From Ligula intestinalis (Eukaryota > Platyhelminthes > Cestoda > Diphyllobothriidea > Diphyllobothriidae), in the NCBI GenBank assembly GCA_036362985.1, contig JAYGXS010000001.1, positions 67,498,509 to 67,562,508 on the forward strand: a DNA stretch of 64,000 nucleotides, given 5' to 3'. Numbering within the stretch: the first letter of the stretch is position 1; every line of letters starts with the position of its first letter. Below are positions 10,790 through 22,640 of the stretch, piece by piece. A model generated the notes under the pieces. The model saw nothing but the letters and a program-made list of their open reading frames with translations. It searched no databases and was not told the origin of the DNA. Position numbers and translations under genes: made by a program.

Positions 10790-13339
10790 CTGAAAAAAGA
10801 CGGTTAGGGTTTTTCAGGATGGGGGAGTATGTCATACATTAAAAGAAAAATTGATATCTCTTAAAACATAATATTAAACCGTTTTTTGTGATAACGTGAT
10901 TTGATATTTTGTAAATACAAAAGCGGAAAGTTCACTAGCATTCTGAATACTACAATTACTACATCCAATAACTGTATAATTCACTTTTTCTGAATATTGA
11001 ATTATGCTGCATTTTGTAATTAACAAATTATGTGAGTTTATTAAACGACAGTGACGCTCATAACTTAATGGCTCTGGACTTACCAATCTACTTAGCCTTT
11101 GAACGTTCTTTTATGTTCTTTGGTGTCCTGCCGGCCATAAATTTTGAAAATATTTCTCATATAAAAGGTAATTACGAGCAAAAAACGCAGAAGTTCAGTA
11201 AATGTCTCCAAGTTAATCAAGCAAGCGGAATTAAGAAGGTTTTGGAAAGTATCCGAGTCTATGCCTCTAGCATATTTTAATGATGAAATATTCGTTCATA
11301 CTAGTAGAAAAATCGTCTTCAACATCATGTGCAAACTACAACCGACTGTCGGTTGTGCTGCGGAAAATTTTACCACGAAAAGTACATTGCAGAAGTTACA
11401 TTTATCACATATTCGACGAAAGAAAATATGGTTTATTCATTGTCCTACCACATGACTTTCAAGAATGTTGCCAAGTCCTACAGAAATTGTTCTAACGTTT
11501 AAAATCGGTTCTAAATTTATTCAAGGCGTTCTTTTTGTGCCTTCATTTTGTGGTGCAAAATAGTTTATATCTTCATAAAACTGTATCCTAGTATTGTTGA
11601 TTTGCTCACGTGGAGATATTCGGAGGGTTTTAAACTTTCATGCATTATTTGGACCCAACTAACGGCTTGAAAAATTCTCCTTGGACAGGTTTTATCTTGC
11701 GATGTAGAAACTCTGCTTTCCGTTCAGGAGAACGACATAATTTGTGCCCACTCTTTTGGAATTTACCTTTGGAAAGCAATCTGAATCTGGTTGACATTGG
11801 CAAATTATGCTATCGTATTACGATCGCAATCTGCAGTATGCTCGGTATACATTTTAATCCACAATGGCTTCCTAGAACTCTTGCGTTGCATTTCCTCCGT
11901 ATCATGTTCCACTTAAGCATGAGCAATCATAGGTTTGTTGAGGAGCATTTAGGGCAACTAGTTCTCAAGAGTCTCGAAAATTAACTTTTATCCGTACACC
12001 TAAAAATTGAATTAAAACTTGCCAAGGCAGTGAAACACTTTGACGTGGGCCCTTAACAAAGCCTTCAGAAATGTATATATCTTACGGCATTCTAATATTG
12101 TGGAAATCCATATGACAATTTGCAAGTGGCCTTGTGCAATGGTTTACATTTTTTTGTATTTTGCAACACTCTGCACATAACGAGTAAGATGGATCTAGTT
12201 ATAGAGATAATTATTAGACTTTGTGGAGAAACGACCTTATGAAATATAGCAAACAGTATTTAAAATTCAGCTGCTCGAAGCGGTAAGAGAAATCTACGTT
12301 TACATTAGGATGTCCGTGATCAGCTGCCAGCCTACAGCCTGTGCCAAAAGGTACTTTTGCTAAATGGAATTCCTGAAATGACGTATGGAATGTTAGTAAA
12401 AGCTGGAAAGCATAGAGCGTGATCTATGGCAACTTTTTAGCTTTAGAATCATTTAACTTTCTTTAGGTTTTGTGTCGTTTTGCAAACACGGGGCTACAAA
12501 ACAGTAAGAAGAAGCATCCTAGAGGTAATAAAAAAGACTACAACCCAATACGGCTGCAACCGTTTCTCGTTGTATAATTCGCTTTAAATGTAATCCTGTT
12601 AGCATTCAAAATTTACGGTGATCTTCTTTAGAGTAAGAAGCTGTTGCTACTGCTGGGATTTTCGTTTTAACCTTCCAACTCCATTTTGAAATTGTTTGCC
12701 ATTTCAAAGAATAACATGGGAAACTGAGAGCCATAACTACTGCTTTTCTTCAAAAAAATTCCACAGACTGTTATATGCGATGCAAATGTCAAATGAAAAT
12801 CGTCTTGGCGACTTCCTATAATATCTTAACTGTAAACATGACAAGAATTATGTCGTTTTAGTCTATGACCATGAATTTTATACATTAATCTACGCAATGC
12901 ATAAATATGAAGGGAACTAATAAAGGCAATAACCAATTATTTGACAGTCTAAAGCCCCGTGTGCACCTTCGCTTGGGGCAAAATTGGCGTTGCATGTATG
13001 TTTCAGTCAGAAAAGGTTTGACAGTCCTTATTATTAGACAGAAGTCGCCATGCACCTGTCTTGGATGTATAAATGTTGCTAACTCATTCTTTCTTCGTGA
13101 CAACTGTTGTCTCATACCTCACCAAATAAAAATTTTGGACACACCCTTTTAGAATATCATTTAAGCGGAGATTTTAGTTCCACTTGATATATTTCACTTA
13201 AAAGGCAGCTTATTTTCCTTCAACCGAATATTATATTGACAGTATTCAGCTAATGACAGATCGGGACGTTGTCCTCATAGTGTAGGATAACTTCCTCATA
13301 AGTTTCTTTGAGGAGAGCGAATGCGTTCATTGCTCCGTC

Positions 13340-13700
13340 GGCCTTTCCTCATAAGAGAAAAGCCGACAGAATTGCAAGCCTTTCATATTTTTTCGTCTCC
13401 CAGGACTGCTGGGAATCGATATCACCGATAGTCGTGGACAACAATTTAAGGTTAGAACACGACACTTATGGCTGCTGCAACGAGACGAAACGACACCTTT
13501 CAATGACCACATGCACAGTGTGGGACATAACGGCAGTGAGGTGGATAAATACCTCGTCCCTTGTGGAGAAATACGGCACACTTTCTATGTAATATTTGCC
13601 TTTCCGAATGTCAGCGTACTCTGGCTCACGTAAGGAAATTTCTAAAGCCGGTCTCTTAACCTCTCGATATCCTACGATACTCTTAAGAAGCAATTCAATA
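13340..13700 (-). pseudogene. Unrecognised same-strand coding-like stretch with a ZP-C-like pattern
   Basis: A minus-strand frame of over 100 codons (13,813 to 13,466) ends with PALEISLREPEYADIRKGKY, then DEVFIHL and VVIERCRFVSLQQP and a stop. In a second frame directly after it, LNCCPRLSVI (~13,440) and KGLQFCRLFSYEE (~13,355) follow. The spacing D-x-V-F-I-x-L, then V-x-x-C, then C-P, then a F-x-x-FSYEE strand is reminiscent of the C-terminal half of a zona pellucida (ZP) domain. It would be split by one frameshift. If real it is a nested or broken gene inside the protocadherin intron. The resemblance is by eye only and could be chance. Confidence 0.22.
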
Positions 13701-15859
13701 AACGGTATCACTGTCTGTCTGTCTGACAGTCCGGTAAGCCAAATGAAAGGAGAAGCTAAGGCGTGGATGCATGTGTGGGCGAAATAATGTGGATTCAGCA
13801 AAAACGCTGGCATTGAAACCGTTGTAAAATGACTACCCAGGAAGTAAAATTAAGAGCAGTCAAGGGTTCAAATGAGATAAGTGATCAGGGAGTGACAGCT
13901 AATACATAGATGTTTATTCCAAAACGTAGATAGGATTCCCGACAAAACCTTTGGAATTCATGTCGCTCTCTCCAGTGCTGCCGACTGCAGGGATGGTCCG
14001 GTGCTGCTCAAATCGCATTGCCGTAATCTCCGCGTCCATAAATACACAGGATCTACCTCCCTTTCTCGTGACTAACAATAGTGGGAAGGCAAGAAACAGT
14101 AAAATCTACTTTTTATTGAATTAAACGTGAAAGTTAATCAAGGCAAACGGCCAGGATGAGCATACTACAAAAATTCAGGTTCAAAAACTGGATGCATTCC
14201 GTTTCAAATGCAGGGACTCAACTCTGCCATAGGAGCGGGATAATTTTACACATAAAGACATAGGACAGTTGATTTATTGGTATAAGAAACACAAACATGG
14301 GAACGTGCACAATGCGCTATTGCGATCTCTGCTAAAATTATGCTACCTATACTTCCACATACCACTTGACTAGCCTCAACCCACCACAAAGCAACTAAAA
14401 TGTAATAGGCTAGATGCATTTTGGCAGATTTTCTGATGAGGCACAACAAAGGACGGGAATTTTGTTCCTATACTGGTTTATTGCGATTCAGTGGACAGCC
14501 CGTAGTATACTGTTGAGCACTTTGCATTTATTATTCGCCTAAGTAAGTCAATTAAATGTGTAGCTTGATCCTCGATAGAGGGTTTATATTAGCTTACACT
14601 TTGTTGAACTATTTTGATTTGCATGCTTTAACGCTTGGCAAAAAACTGTTGAAATTTTGCACCACTACAGGAAAAGGTGATAGAGAAGACGTAAAACTTC
14701 AGTGGGATACACAAATCTCCCCACAGTGTGATTTCACTTGTGTACGAGCAGTCCAGCTTGTTGCCCACATTGTGTAGAATGCAGTGTGCGTGGTAGTTTC
14801 TGTCGTAGGACAACTATTTAATTTGCTATTTAATGAATATGTTTCCAGACTGTGATGGACACACCTACAGACCTACCTTATCGACTGTATACACTACTTT
14901 AGCTAATGCTTGCTGGTTTGCTGTCATGTCATAAGCGTTTTTTGTGCATCAATTCAGGCAATTTGAGATAAGTAAGTTGCGGACAGCTGTCATAATGTGA
15001 ATTATCTTGAATCCTTACTATCGCACAAAAATCTAAATACTTTTTCAGGTTGTAAATGATCTCTGGAAAATATGGAAGCATAACTTAATGTAGTTGGCAC
15101 CTTGCCTACTGCTGTTCGCCTAGTGGTATGCTCATATTAATCCTTCTGGAAAAGAAAAACGTTCTTTTTGCTGCCGTTTTGCAATAAATTCAAAATGAGA
15201 AAGACATTGGCGCGTGAAGTACGTAAAAAGGTCTGTAAAATGCCAGCTTGTGTCTTCCGTTACATGATTGTGAATTAATGCGCAAGATATTGGCATTCTG
15301 CAAAAAGCTTTATGAACATATGTGAAAATGTCGACGTTTTTGGTATCTTTGGGAAAAAATGCATGCAAATTTGCCAGAAATTATGCATGATGCAATGCAA
15401 TTTTTTTGAAAATTCATAAAACTTTATAAGATAACAGAGCAATAACTAGATAATTGGGCTACATTGTTATGAAAGTGTCTACAAAGGTTAAAATTGCTTA
15501 CAACGAACGACTTTTTCGAAGATATTCGCTATTTTTACATATAAACATGAAAAATTTAACATTTAACCAAAGTTTATGCTTAAAAACATATAAAATAGCA
15601 TTAAAAGTAGTTTATTTTAAATTAAAGGTGTTTTATAGTTAATGAGAAAGCAACTGCGAAGTAGAAGAATGATTCTAAGGCAATTTAGGTCACGACTCTA
15701 AGCTGATAAATGTACCGGAATTTAAATAAGTTACTGCGCATACTCAAGATAAAGGAGGTGTAAATTGTCGAAGAAGCTGAAGATTGTTGCCTTATTCTAG
15801 GTATATCTACAATGATACTTATAACGTAGAGTGTGTATTGGCTAAAGGTAGTTTCAGGC

Positions 15860-16130
15860 AAAGATGCAAATACTCGAGTCATGGTTCACCGGGCCGCATT
15901 CAATTAAAAAGTACTATGACCTGCCGTCTCAACGTTTTGTACTGCGATCCTGGCTGGGTAAAGTACTTAGCCACGCGTTAGTCCAAAATCCCCAGTGCCA
16001 ACGTGCCAACGTGCCGAGTAGACGTCATACCGAGAATCAACAGCAGTGCTGAAACCGTGGCCATTAAAACGTGGGTGCAGACTACCAAGCCATCATCAGC
16101 ACATCAAATACGACCACCAACGATGAATGC
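15860..16130 (+). mobile_element. Penelope-like element tail fragment (ETGR lineage)
   Basis: Plus-strand frame 15,864-16,052 reads ILESWFTGPHSIKKYYDLP, then LGKVLSHA. This is the same tail block found on the minus strand at 49.7 kb (LLESWFTDSQSIYKCNEMP) and 38.6 kb, and on the plus strand at 25.5 kb. In PLEs of this type it follows the GIY-YIG domain. No endonuclease or RT part is adjacent, so this is a short orphan piece in the protocadherin intron. A low-complexity GTGCCAACGTGCCAAC duplication lies near 16,000. Confidence 0.6.
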
Positions 16131-19100
16131 GAGTGTGGCTAATTATTGTAGTCAGCTGGCTGCATGACAACTGCACGCTCCTAATGCATCCATTATCATC
16201 AACTTCCACTGTTTCTAATAATGGGAAAATGCGAAGCATCGGAAGCATCAGCTCCTTCTAAACTGCTGTTCACCCGATCTTTTAAGTTTTTTACAATATT
16301 GTGCCGTACAAACATTTCAATTTAGTGAATGAGCTTACCGCTGAATTAAATAATATGTCTTGTGAAGCTAACAGCAGTATAGTAGAATCATCGGGTTTCG
16401 TCCTTGTATCAGACTCAATCAATTGGAACCATTTTGTTTTATCAAGCATCCTGGTTCATTTGGACTTAATAGGCCCACCTATTTCCAAAAGGAGCATATA
16501 AACTGATGTGGGCAAGAGTTTTTCAATCGAGAATTCAAATTCAAACACTGAGGCATTCCTATAATGTCGACATTAAAATATTTTATGTGTCACCGCATTA
16601 ACCAGAAGAGCTAAATTTTAGTGAAAGGCTATCATCTTTTTTGACTAGAGAGAACGTTTTGATGTATCGTTTTGATGATCGGTTTTGGTCATTGGCAGTT
16701 TTAAATTTATAAAAAACATGTTAAAGGTACCCGATGCGCATATGAAATAAGAACGTACATAGCTTAGTAAGATTAACGAAGGCAAAGTGAAAACAAACAC
16801 ATTTAATGACATTCTTTGACATATAAGTGTCTTTGCATAAAGCAAGCTCTTTTATCACATGGTTGTAGGTTTTCGTCAATACAGCATGCCCGAGGTCCCA
16901 TGCTTATTTAAAATTCGCTTTTATTAGCCAAATCGACCATTTGACTACAAAAACAGCAATTAATTAAATATGTGTTTCGTCGTTTTTTTTGAGTGAAAAT
17001 TTATATAACATTTCAAAGGCCACGAAATATTTATGCAATTTTTTTTGCCAAAAATAAAGGTTAAGTGTGTGTACTGATTACCACGGACCATTACTCATGG
17101 CAAGCTGGGTTCACTCTCACGGCTACCCAGACACGTGCATAAAACATATCCAAACCCATAAACAGTAATGTAGAGTGTGCTGGTTATTCAGTTAATTAAA
17201 CCATACTTTCCAAAGAGAAAGCTGAAAGATAAGTTGCTCATAAAGACGGGCCCAGCCACTTAGACGTTCGTCAAAATAATAATTAAAATATGCACAGGCC
17301 GGTACCATCATATTTTCTCATAAAAGTCTTATGTGGATCCCGGTCAATTGAGGCATTCAGTAACTGGGTTGACGGCTTTATTCACTTCGAAAATTAGCAA
17401 ACCGATTCAACACTTTTATATTGCGGATTTAGTCCTCTTCAGTTGGCATTTAAGTTTTGCATAGGATTGAGACAACTCCTAATTTGTACCAACAAACAGA
17501 CTATCGGATGTCATAACTTGGTTAAATGATCTTTTAGCGAACGTGGCAGAGTAAAATAGCCAATCGTCAATTATAGAGTTGAAGAATTACCTACTGTGAT
17601 AACTTGGAGGTTAGGGAATGATGAAGATAAGGTGCATTTTGTGGTAGCTCATACGGGAAGAGTGGACGTCGTTGGCACATTTCGGAGTCTATAGTCACCT
17701 TGCTCTTCGCAGAGCATTCTGGGCTAATGTGGACTAATGGTTTTGCTAAAAGACCTTCTGATACTCATCAAACATAATCTCTCTTTACGGATAGGTTACT
17801 ATGGTTTATTAAGTTGGGCGATAGCAGACCACATGATTAGTGAAACCGCAAGTATTATAGTTATGTGTGCTTCAAAACCGAAATAATCACTTTGATCCGA
17901 TATTCCTCTGAAAGAAATTTAACCTAAGATAATATCATGGCTTCGTTCTATAAAATATGATTAAATCAGAAACAAGTCAATGTAGCAGTAAAAGTGCATA
18001 CTACATATAAACACGGAGAATTAACAGACTAATCCAGTGAGTTATCTAGTCAAAACTAAGCATGCCATCTTAGATAAACTTGTTTGCGCTTTAAAAAACT
18101 AAATCCTCTTTATCATTTTGAGCACACTTTAAAACTTTTGGCCTTTATTTTTATTACTAACGACGCATAACAGAATAAATGGGAGTGAACTTCCTTTGTC
18201 GAATGCATGAGACAGAATTCAACATATTTTATCGATCGAATTGTAATTGAGGTGTTGTCCTATGAATGTTTCGGCATATTTTTAATAAGTATCAGCGTCC
18301 ATACTCCACAAGCATCATTAAGCACATCGCTCAGCTTTCTTTTATAAACTCTTCTTGGTTGTTTACGATTAGCTTTGTAATTGCATGGCTAACAACGTTA
18401 CAAATACATTCAAACAGGAAGAACATGATGGTGCCCTCTTCTCAGATGGCAATTAAAAACGCTTTGATTAGATAATTACTACTTGACATACACTAAAATC
18501 TAGGAGATGCGAATCGAGTCGCAGTTATATAAAACATAAACAAGATCCAGCATTTATTGTGCGCGATACAGATAACCGCAACAGCAAGGAAGGCTTGCCT
18601 GTTCAGCAGAATGCTCCACGTAATTTGGGCAAACCTCCTTACTCGCCTACCAAAATGTGAAGTACGCTTTTTCCTGGAACTCTTATCAGGACATTTTTGG
18701 AATATACCAAAGTTCGAATTACCATTTGATAATTTTTTGGAGGAAAGTAGTTTTACACTGAATAACATCGTTTATTGAGTGTTTTTTAGATATTGTCGGC
18801 ATTATAACCAAGATGTGCCAAATATTCCGCTCCGTTCAGTATGCAGCAACTCTGAGCTATGTCTACTCGATTTTGCCACCTTCATTCACTGCATACAATA
18901 AATTTGCTTTCTGTTAATAGTAGACTTACATTCAAATTTCGTCTGAGTGCACTGCGCCTCTTTCGCGTTCGTAGCTGCAAGTTGATTTGCACACAGAAAT
19001 TTTTTATTCGCAGAATTTTCACTTTCCAACAACAATAGCGGATCAGTGAACCATCTTGAACTTAGGACTACACACTCAATGCATTTTTTTGTACCACAAA

Positions 19101-19593
19101 GCTTATGCGAGGAGCATCTATCATCACCTATAAGACAAGGTACGTTTCAAGGAATTAAGAAAGGGAATGAAACCGAGTGTTTAGTTTAAATTATTGGCCT
19201 AGTCTTTTGCAATATCATCCATAAAATATTTGGGAGCTTGGAGAAATGAATTGCCTCGAGAAGTTGAATGTTAGGTATTTACACTTACGTTGCAGTTAAT
19301 AATATTGCAGGTCAAGGGGCACATTATTTGATGAAAAAAACCTGTTTACTTATCACGTTATAAAACACTGTTTGATATCTCTTGCTTGAACGGTACTAAC
19401 AACTCATATCGGCACATAAACAAGTAAACTTATCGACATCGCCTCTTAAATATAAAGAAAGGCGCAAACGGATCATCTCTTAAGATATCTACAGTTAGTT
19501 TATAACCAATTCTAACGTTTAACTTTGATGGATTTTAAGTGCATCAATTAGGGCTGACTGAATGTCAAATTGACAGACAATACCAGTGCTTAC

Positions 19594-20553
19594 TATAATG
19601 GACATTGAAAGTGTGGTAGACAGGACGATGGGCACACCCTGATCACGTGCAATGAGCTCGAAGTGAAATCCAGAAACCACCTCCCTGTCTACTGATTTCA
19701 GAAGGCACAGAGATGGTATGGGCACATCATGCTGCGCGGTAGTAAAGTCCGAATTGAAGCAGCCGCCTTCTGTTCCAGCAAGCATTCTAAAGTGTTGCTG
19801 CCACAGAGCACTGGGTGAGATTTTGTCGATCTGGTAAGTCAACGCCGCATTTTTTCCCTCATCCGGATCAGTTGCTTGGGGAAGTGGTATGATTGTACCC
19901 TGCGGCATATTTTCCGGCAGATAGAAAACAACCAAGTTCTCCTTATTCACCCTACTGACCATGGACTCGACAGGTGGAGCAAAGCGGGGCGCATTGTCGT
20001 TCACATCGATTAGCCGGACGCGAATAGCAAAGGTGCCGTAAGTTCCCACCGTAATGTCGAGGAATAGGCAGCAGCTAAATTCCACACTATTGCCACCGAG
20101 CGATGAGGTCTTTTCGGTCACTGGAGGACAGCATTTCCGCGCGATAACAGCCCGATGCGGAAATATAAGCTCATCACAGACCATTTCTCGGTCAATGGGT
20201 TGCTCAGTTGTCATTTGATACCAGCTTATGCCATCGCTGGTAACAGACTTAATAACAAATGGTCTGCTCTCTGTGGCGTCTGTAAAATAAATGGCTGTCG
20301 AGGAAAGTTGTGAGTCTGCAATGTTTAATTCCTCTTGGAAAAGTTTCGACAGATTCAGAGATATTTCTTGTGGCATACCGGCCAATGACCTTGGTGCATA
20401 CTCGGAGTGCTTTGAATGCTCTTGCTCAAGAGAATTTGATTCCTGCACATTGATCGTTCTGATATACTTGCAGGACTGAACGCCAGCAGCGAACTGGATT
20501 AACAGCGGAAGGGCCGAAAGGATAATTTGGCTCCATATAAACGAGCGCATCAT
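19594..20553 (-). CDS. Protocadherin-like protein, first coding exon (signal peptide, EC1, EC2)
   Basis: 320 codons on the minus strand, from a tandem ATG-ATG at 20,553 to a GTAAGC donor after residue 320 (phase 0). Residues 1-27 form a signal peptide (MMRSF, then a leucine/isoleucine-rich core, then AAGVQS). EC1 spans about 28-191: an N-terminal NVQES segment, PIDREMVC (119-126, the LDRE equivalent with the Cys seen in many protocadherins) and DVNDNAP (183-189). Two CC pairs (141-142, 161-162) and a long insertion make EC1 unusually large. EC2 has PENMP (213-217), DPDEGKNAA (229-237), VDRE (288-291) and ARDQG (302-306). The first ATG is chosen because it starts the signal peptide directly and a splice acceptor lies 27 nt upstream. 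The product enters the secretory pathway and is expected at the cell surface. Confidence 0.95.
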
Positions 20554-20600
20554 CAGCGCTGATTTTCAACAGTGATATATCTGCATTGAAGAAAAACAGG
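20554..20600 (-). promoter_or_regulatory. Splice acceptor and 27-nt leader before the protocadherin start codon
   Basis: On the minus strand a pyrimidine-rich run (CTGTTTTTCTTC) leads to ATGCAG at 20,581-20,586, an acceptor-like site. The exon would start at 20,580, leaving a 27-nt untranslated stretch before ATG. This suggests an upstream non-coding exon, possibly at 22.2 kb. Confidence 0.5.
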
Positions 20601-22177
20601 GCTTGAGTTATGGCAAGCAGTCTCTTTTAGAAATTGCTAAAGAAAAAAAAATGAGAGAAGTATTTGAATATAGAAGATGCCTACAGCATAGTTGACAGGA
20701 AAAGTTTGGAATTTCTACGTCCATTTGCGCCAAGGCAGTTTAAAGTATAACATTATGAAACCAGCTTTCAGTAACTGGTGAAGGCACTTTCCGTGGGGAA
20801 AATAAAAAAAATGACATCGATCATTTAATTAAGGACCGCTAGTAAATGCGGTCTCTGTAAAACTTCCAAAAAGCTTTTGTCTGACAAAATAGTCTGTAAA
20901 ATGGTACAAATAAGATACGGCTTTTATATATCCCTTCAAAGAGCCTCTTGCAAAAGTTCACAACTTAGAAAGAAGCTAATTGATTCCATTTCTTAATTAA
21001 TAAAACCTTCCACTGTTTTTTCGCTGAAGGAATTGACAAGAAGCACCGCCTGCATAGTAATCGTATTCAAAAGCATACGTACTTGAAATATCTGCTTCAC
21101 GAGTAGGCTGCATTTTGGCCAAACGATTCACAATTGATAAAATGTATCTGAATTACTAGTGGAATATTCAAATGGAGTATTTTCTTCAGATTCAATAGTA
21201 AAAGAGGTCAATGATGCCTTGTCCTAGATAGAGATGCCATTTGTAAACACGAACTTTCTCAAAACCTTTAACACAAAAACATGTTTGCACGTATTATTAG
21301 ATATGTAGCCAATAGCGCATGATTTCAATTTGTATATCGTCACGTTTTACTAATTGAACAACTTAAGGCGGACCTATTAAGGTTTAAAAACAAACATATA
21401 CGTCATTTCACTGTCGATAAGCAGCCTCAAATTAAAAAAAGAACCATTTATTTTTGCAAATTTTCAGATAGGATTTTGTCGGCATTTTAACTTTTCATTC
21501 TTTTTTGCCATGTGCTTACGTGTCTCTCTACTTGATAGTTCATCGCTATGCTGGAAAAAATACAGAACTTACTGAGGTTGTAGATATCTTGACTGCCTTA
21601 ACCTTTTTGACTCAGCTGGCCTTACCCCTGGGCGACGTAACAGGTATATGTTCCCTTCTACCACATGAAAATTCATTTCAGCATGCTAGACGTCAAAACG
21701 TAGCAAAAACCTTAAGCCGCACCAAATGAGCTCTTAAACTGCATGTTTTGCATTAAACCAATCATAAAATTCTGCAACTTGCTGATTGAAGTTTGGTCGC
21801 AATTTCATCTACGCCTTCGAGGCGCCGACTGTCTGCTGCACCAGGCACGGGCGTTCGTAAGTGCTTTCACAGCTAAATTGCTGGGTAGTTTGCGTTTCAC
21901 ACGACTAAATGCGTCGCAAAGCAATCTGCAGCTTACCATTACTTGTGCAGGGAATATTTTCAAAAGGAACAACAACGATCATGTCAACAGAAATGTCAAC
22001 TGTGCCTTTGCAAGTTAGGATATGTTTTTTGAGGAACCACCACCACCACTACTGCCTTTTTGGAATTTCTGTCAGACAATTAGAAAATACATGTAGACCG
22101 GAAGGTAAACAGCAAGTGGACACAAAGTTTCGCCCAAATTTTGGAGCCAACGATAGAAAAAAGTAACCTTAGATTAC
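20601..22177 (-). other. Probable first intron of the protocadherin-like gene
   Basis: This is AT-rich sequence between the acceptor at 20.58 kb and a donor-like site at 22,177. Reading frames are short and unlike known proteins. No repeat is recognised. Confidence 0.35.
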
Positions 22178-22640
22178 CTTGGGAGGATAGTATGCCAAGA
22201 GTCGTGCCAGCCTGTTTCCGATTTGTTGTAGACTGAATGAGAAGGAGGCGGGCTCTCGTCGTGGAGCACCAAATTTTCTAAAACTGCCCGAAAACAGAGC
22301 ATGTGCACACGCGCGCACCAGCACAAACAGGCACGACTGCACGGGTTGACGCGTAGGCGCACACTGGGAGACCAACACGGTGTGTCATTTGGACGCGCTT
22401 GCCAGTCCCGGAAGGATGCTCTGTCTCTCTCCCTCTCTGTTCCGCCTCTCGCTCACACTTGCGCCATCTGCCCTCTCGCATTTTTGCTACTCGTCTGCGA
22501 TATTTTCAACCTGCCTTCTGATTGGTGCAGTCTAGACGATGTCGGAAATACCCTCTATGTTGACAGCCACGACGACAGCGGTGGCGCCGGCGGTGGCAGC
22601 GGCAACTATAAAAAAGGCAAACGGTAAAAAAAGAGTGTTG
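22178..22640 (-). promoter_or_regulatory. CpG- and GC-rich island: probable promoter and 5' non-coding exon of the protocadherin-like gene
   Basis: Base composition changes sharply here: many CpG and CGCG words, a GA/CT-rich run near 22,420-22,440 and a GGC/GGT-rich run at 22,580-22,605, against AT-rich flanks. On the minus strand there is a CCAAT box (22,521-22,525) and, at the left edge, CCCAAG followed by GTAATC, a good donor, ending an exon at 22,178. The first coding exon has an acceptor just before its ATG, so a transcript starting here and splicing to 20,580 would make sense. On the plus strand a TATAAAAAAG word lies at 22,607-22,616, so a divergent promoter is also possible. No start site can be placed from sequence alone. 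Confidence 0.38.

Larger units (their letters stand above)
10790..19593 (-). other. Protocadherin intron of about 8.8 kb
   Basis: The intron runs from the GTAAGC donor at 19,593 (minus strand) to the TTTTTTCAG acceptor at 10,790. It contains a same-strand ZP-like stretch (13.3-13.7 kb) and a PLE tail (15.86-16.13 kb). The rest is AT-rich with only short chance reading frames, including one of 114 codons at 11,640-11,984 (+) that resembles nothing I know. Confidence 0.8.

Noticed and set aside
11640..11984. 114-codon plus frame in the protocadherin intron
   Set aside because: No domain, no splice sites and ordinary AT-rich composition; likely chance.
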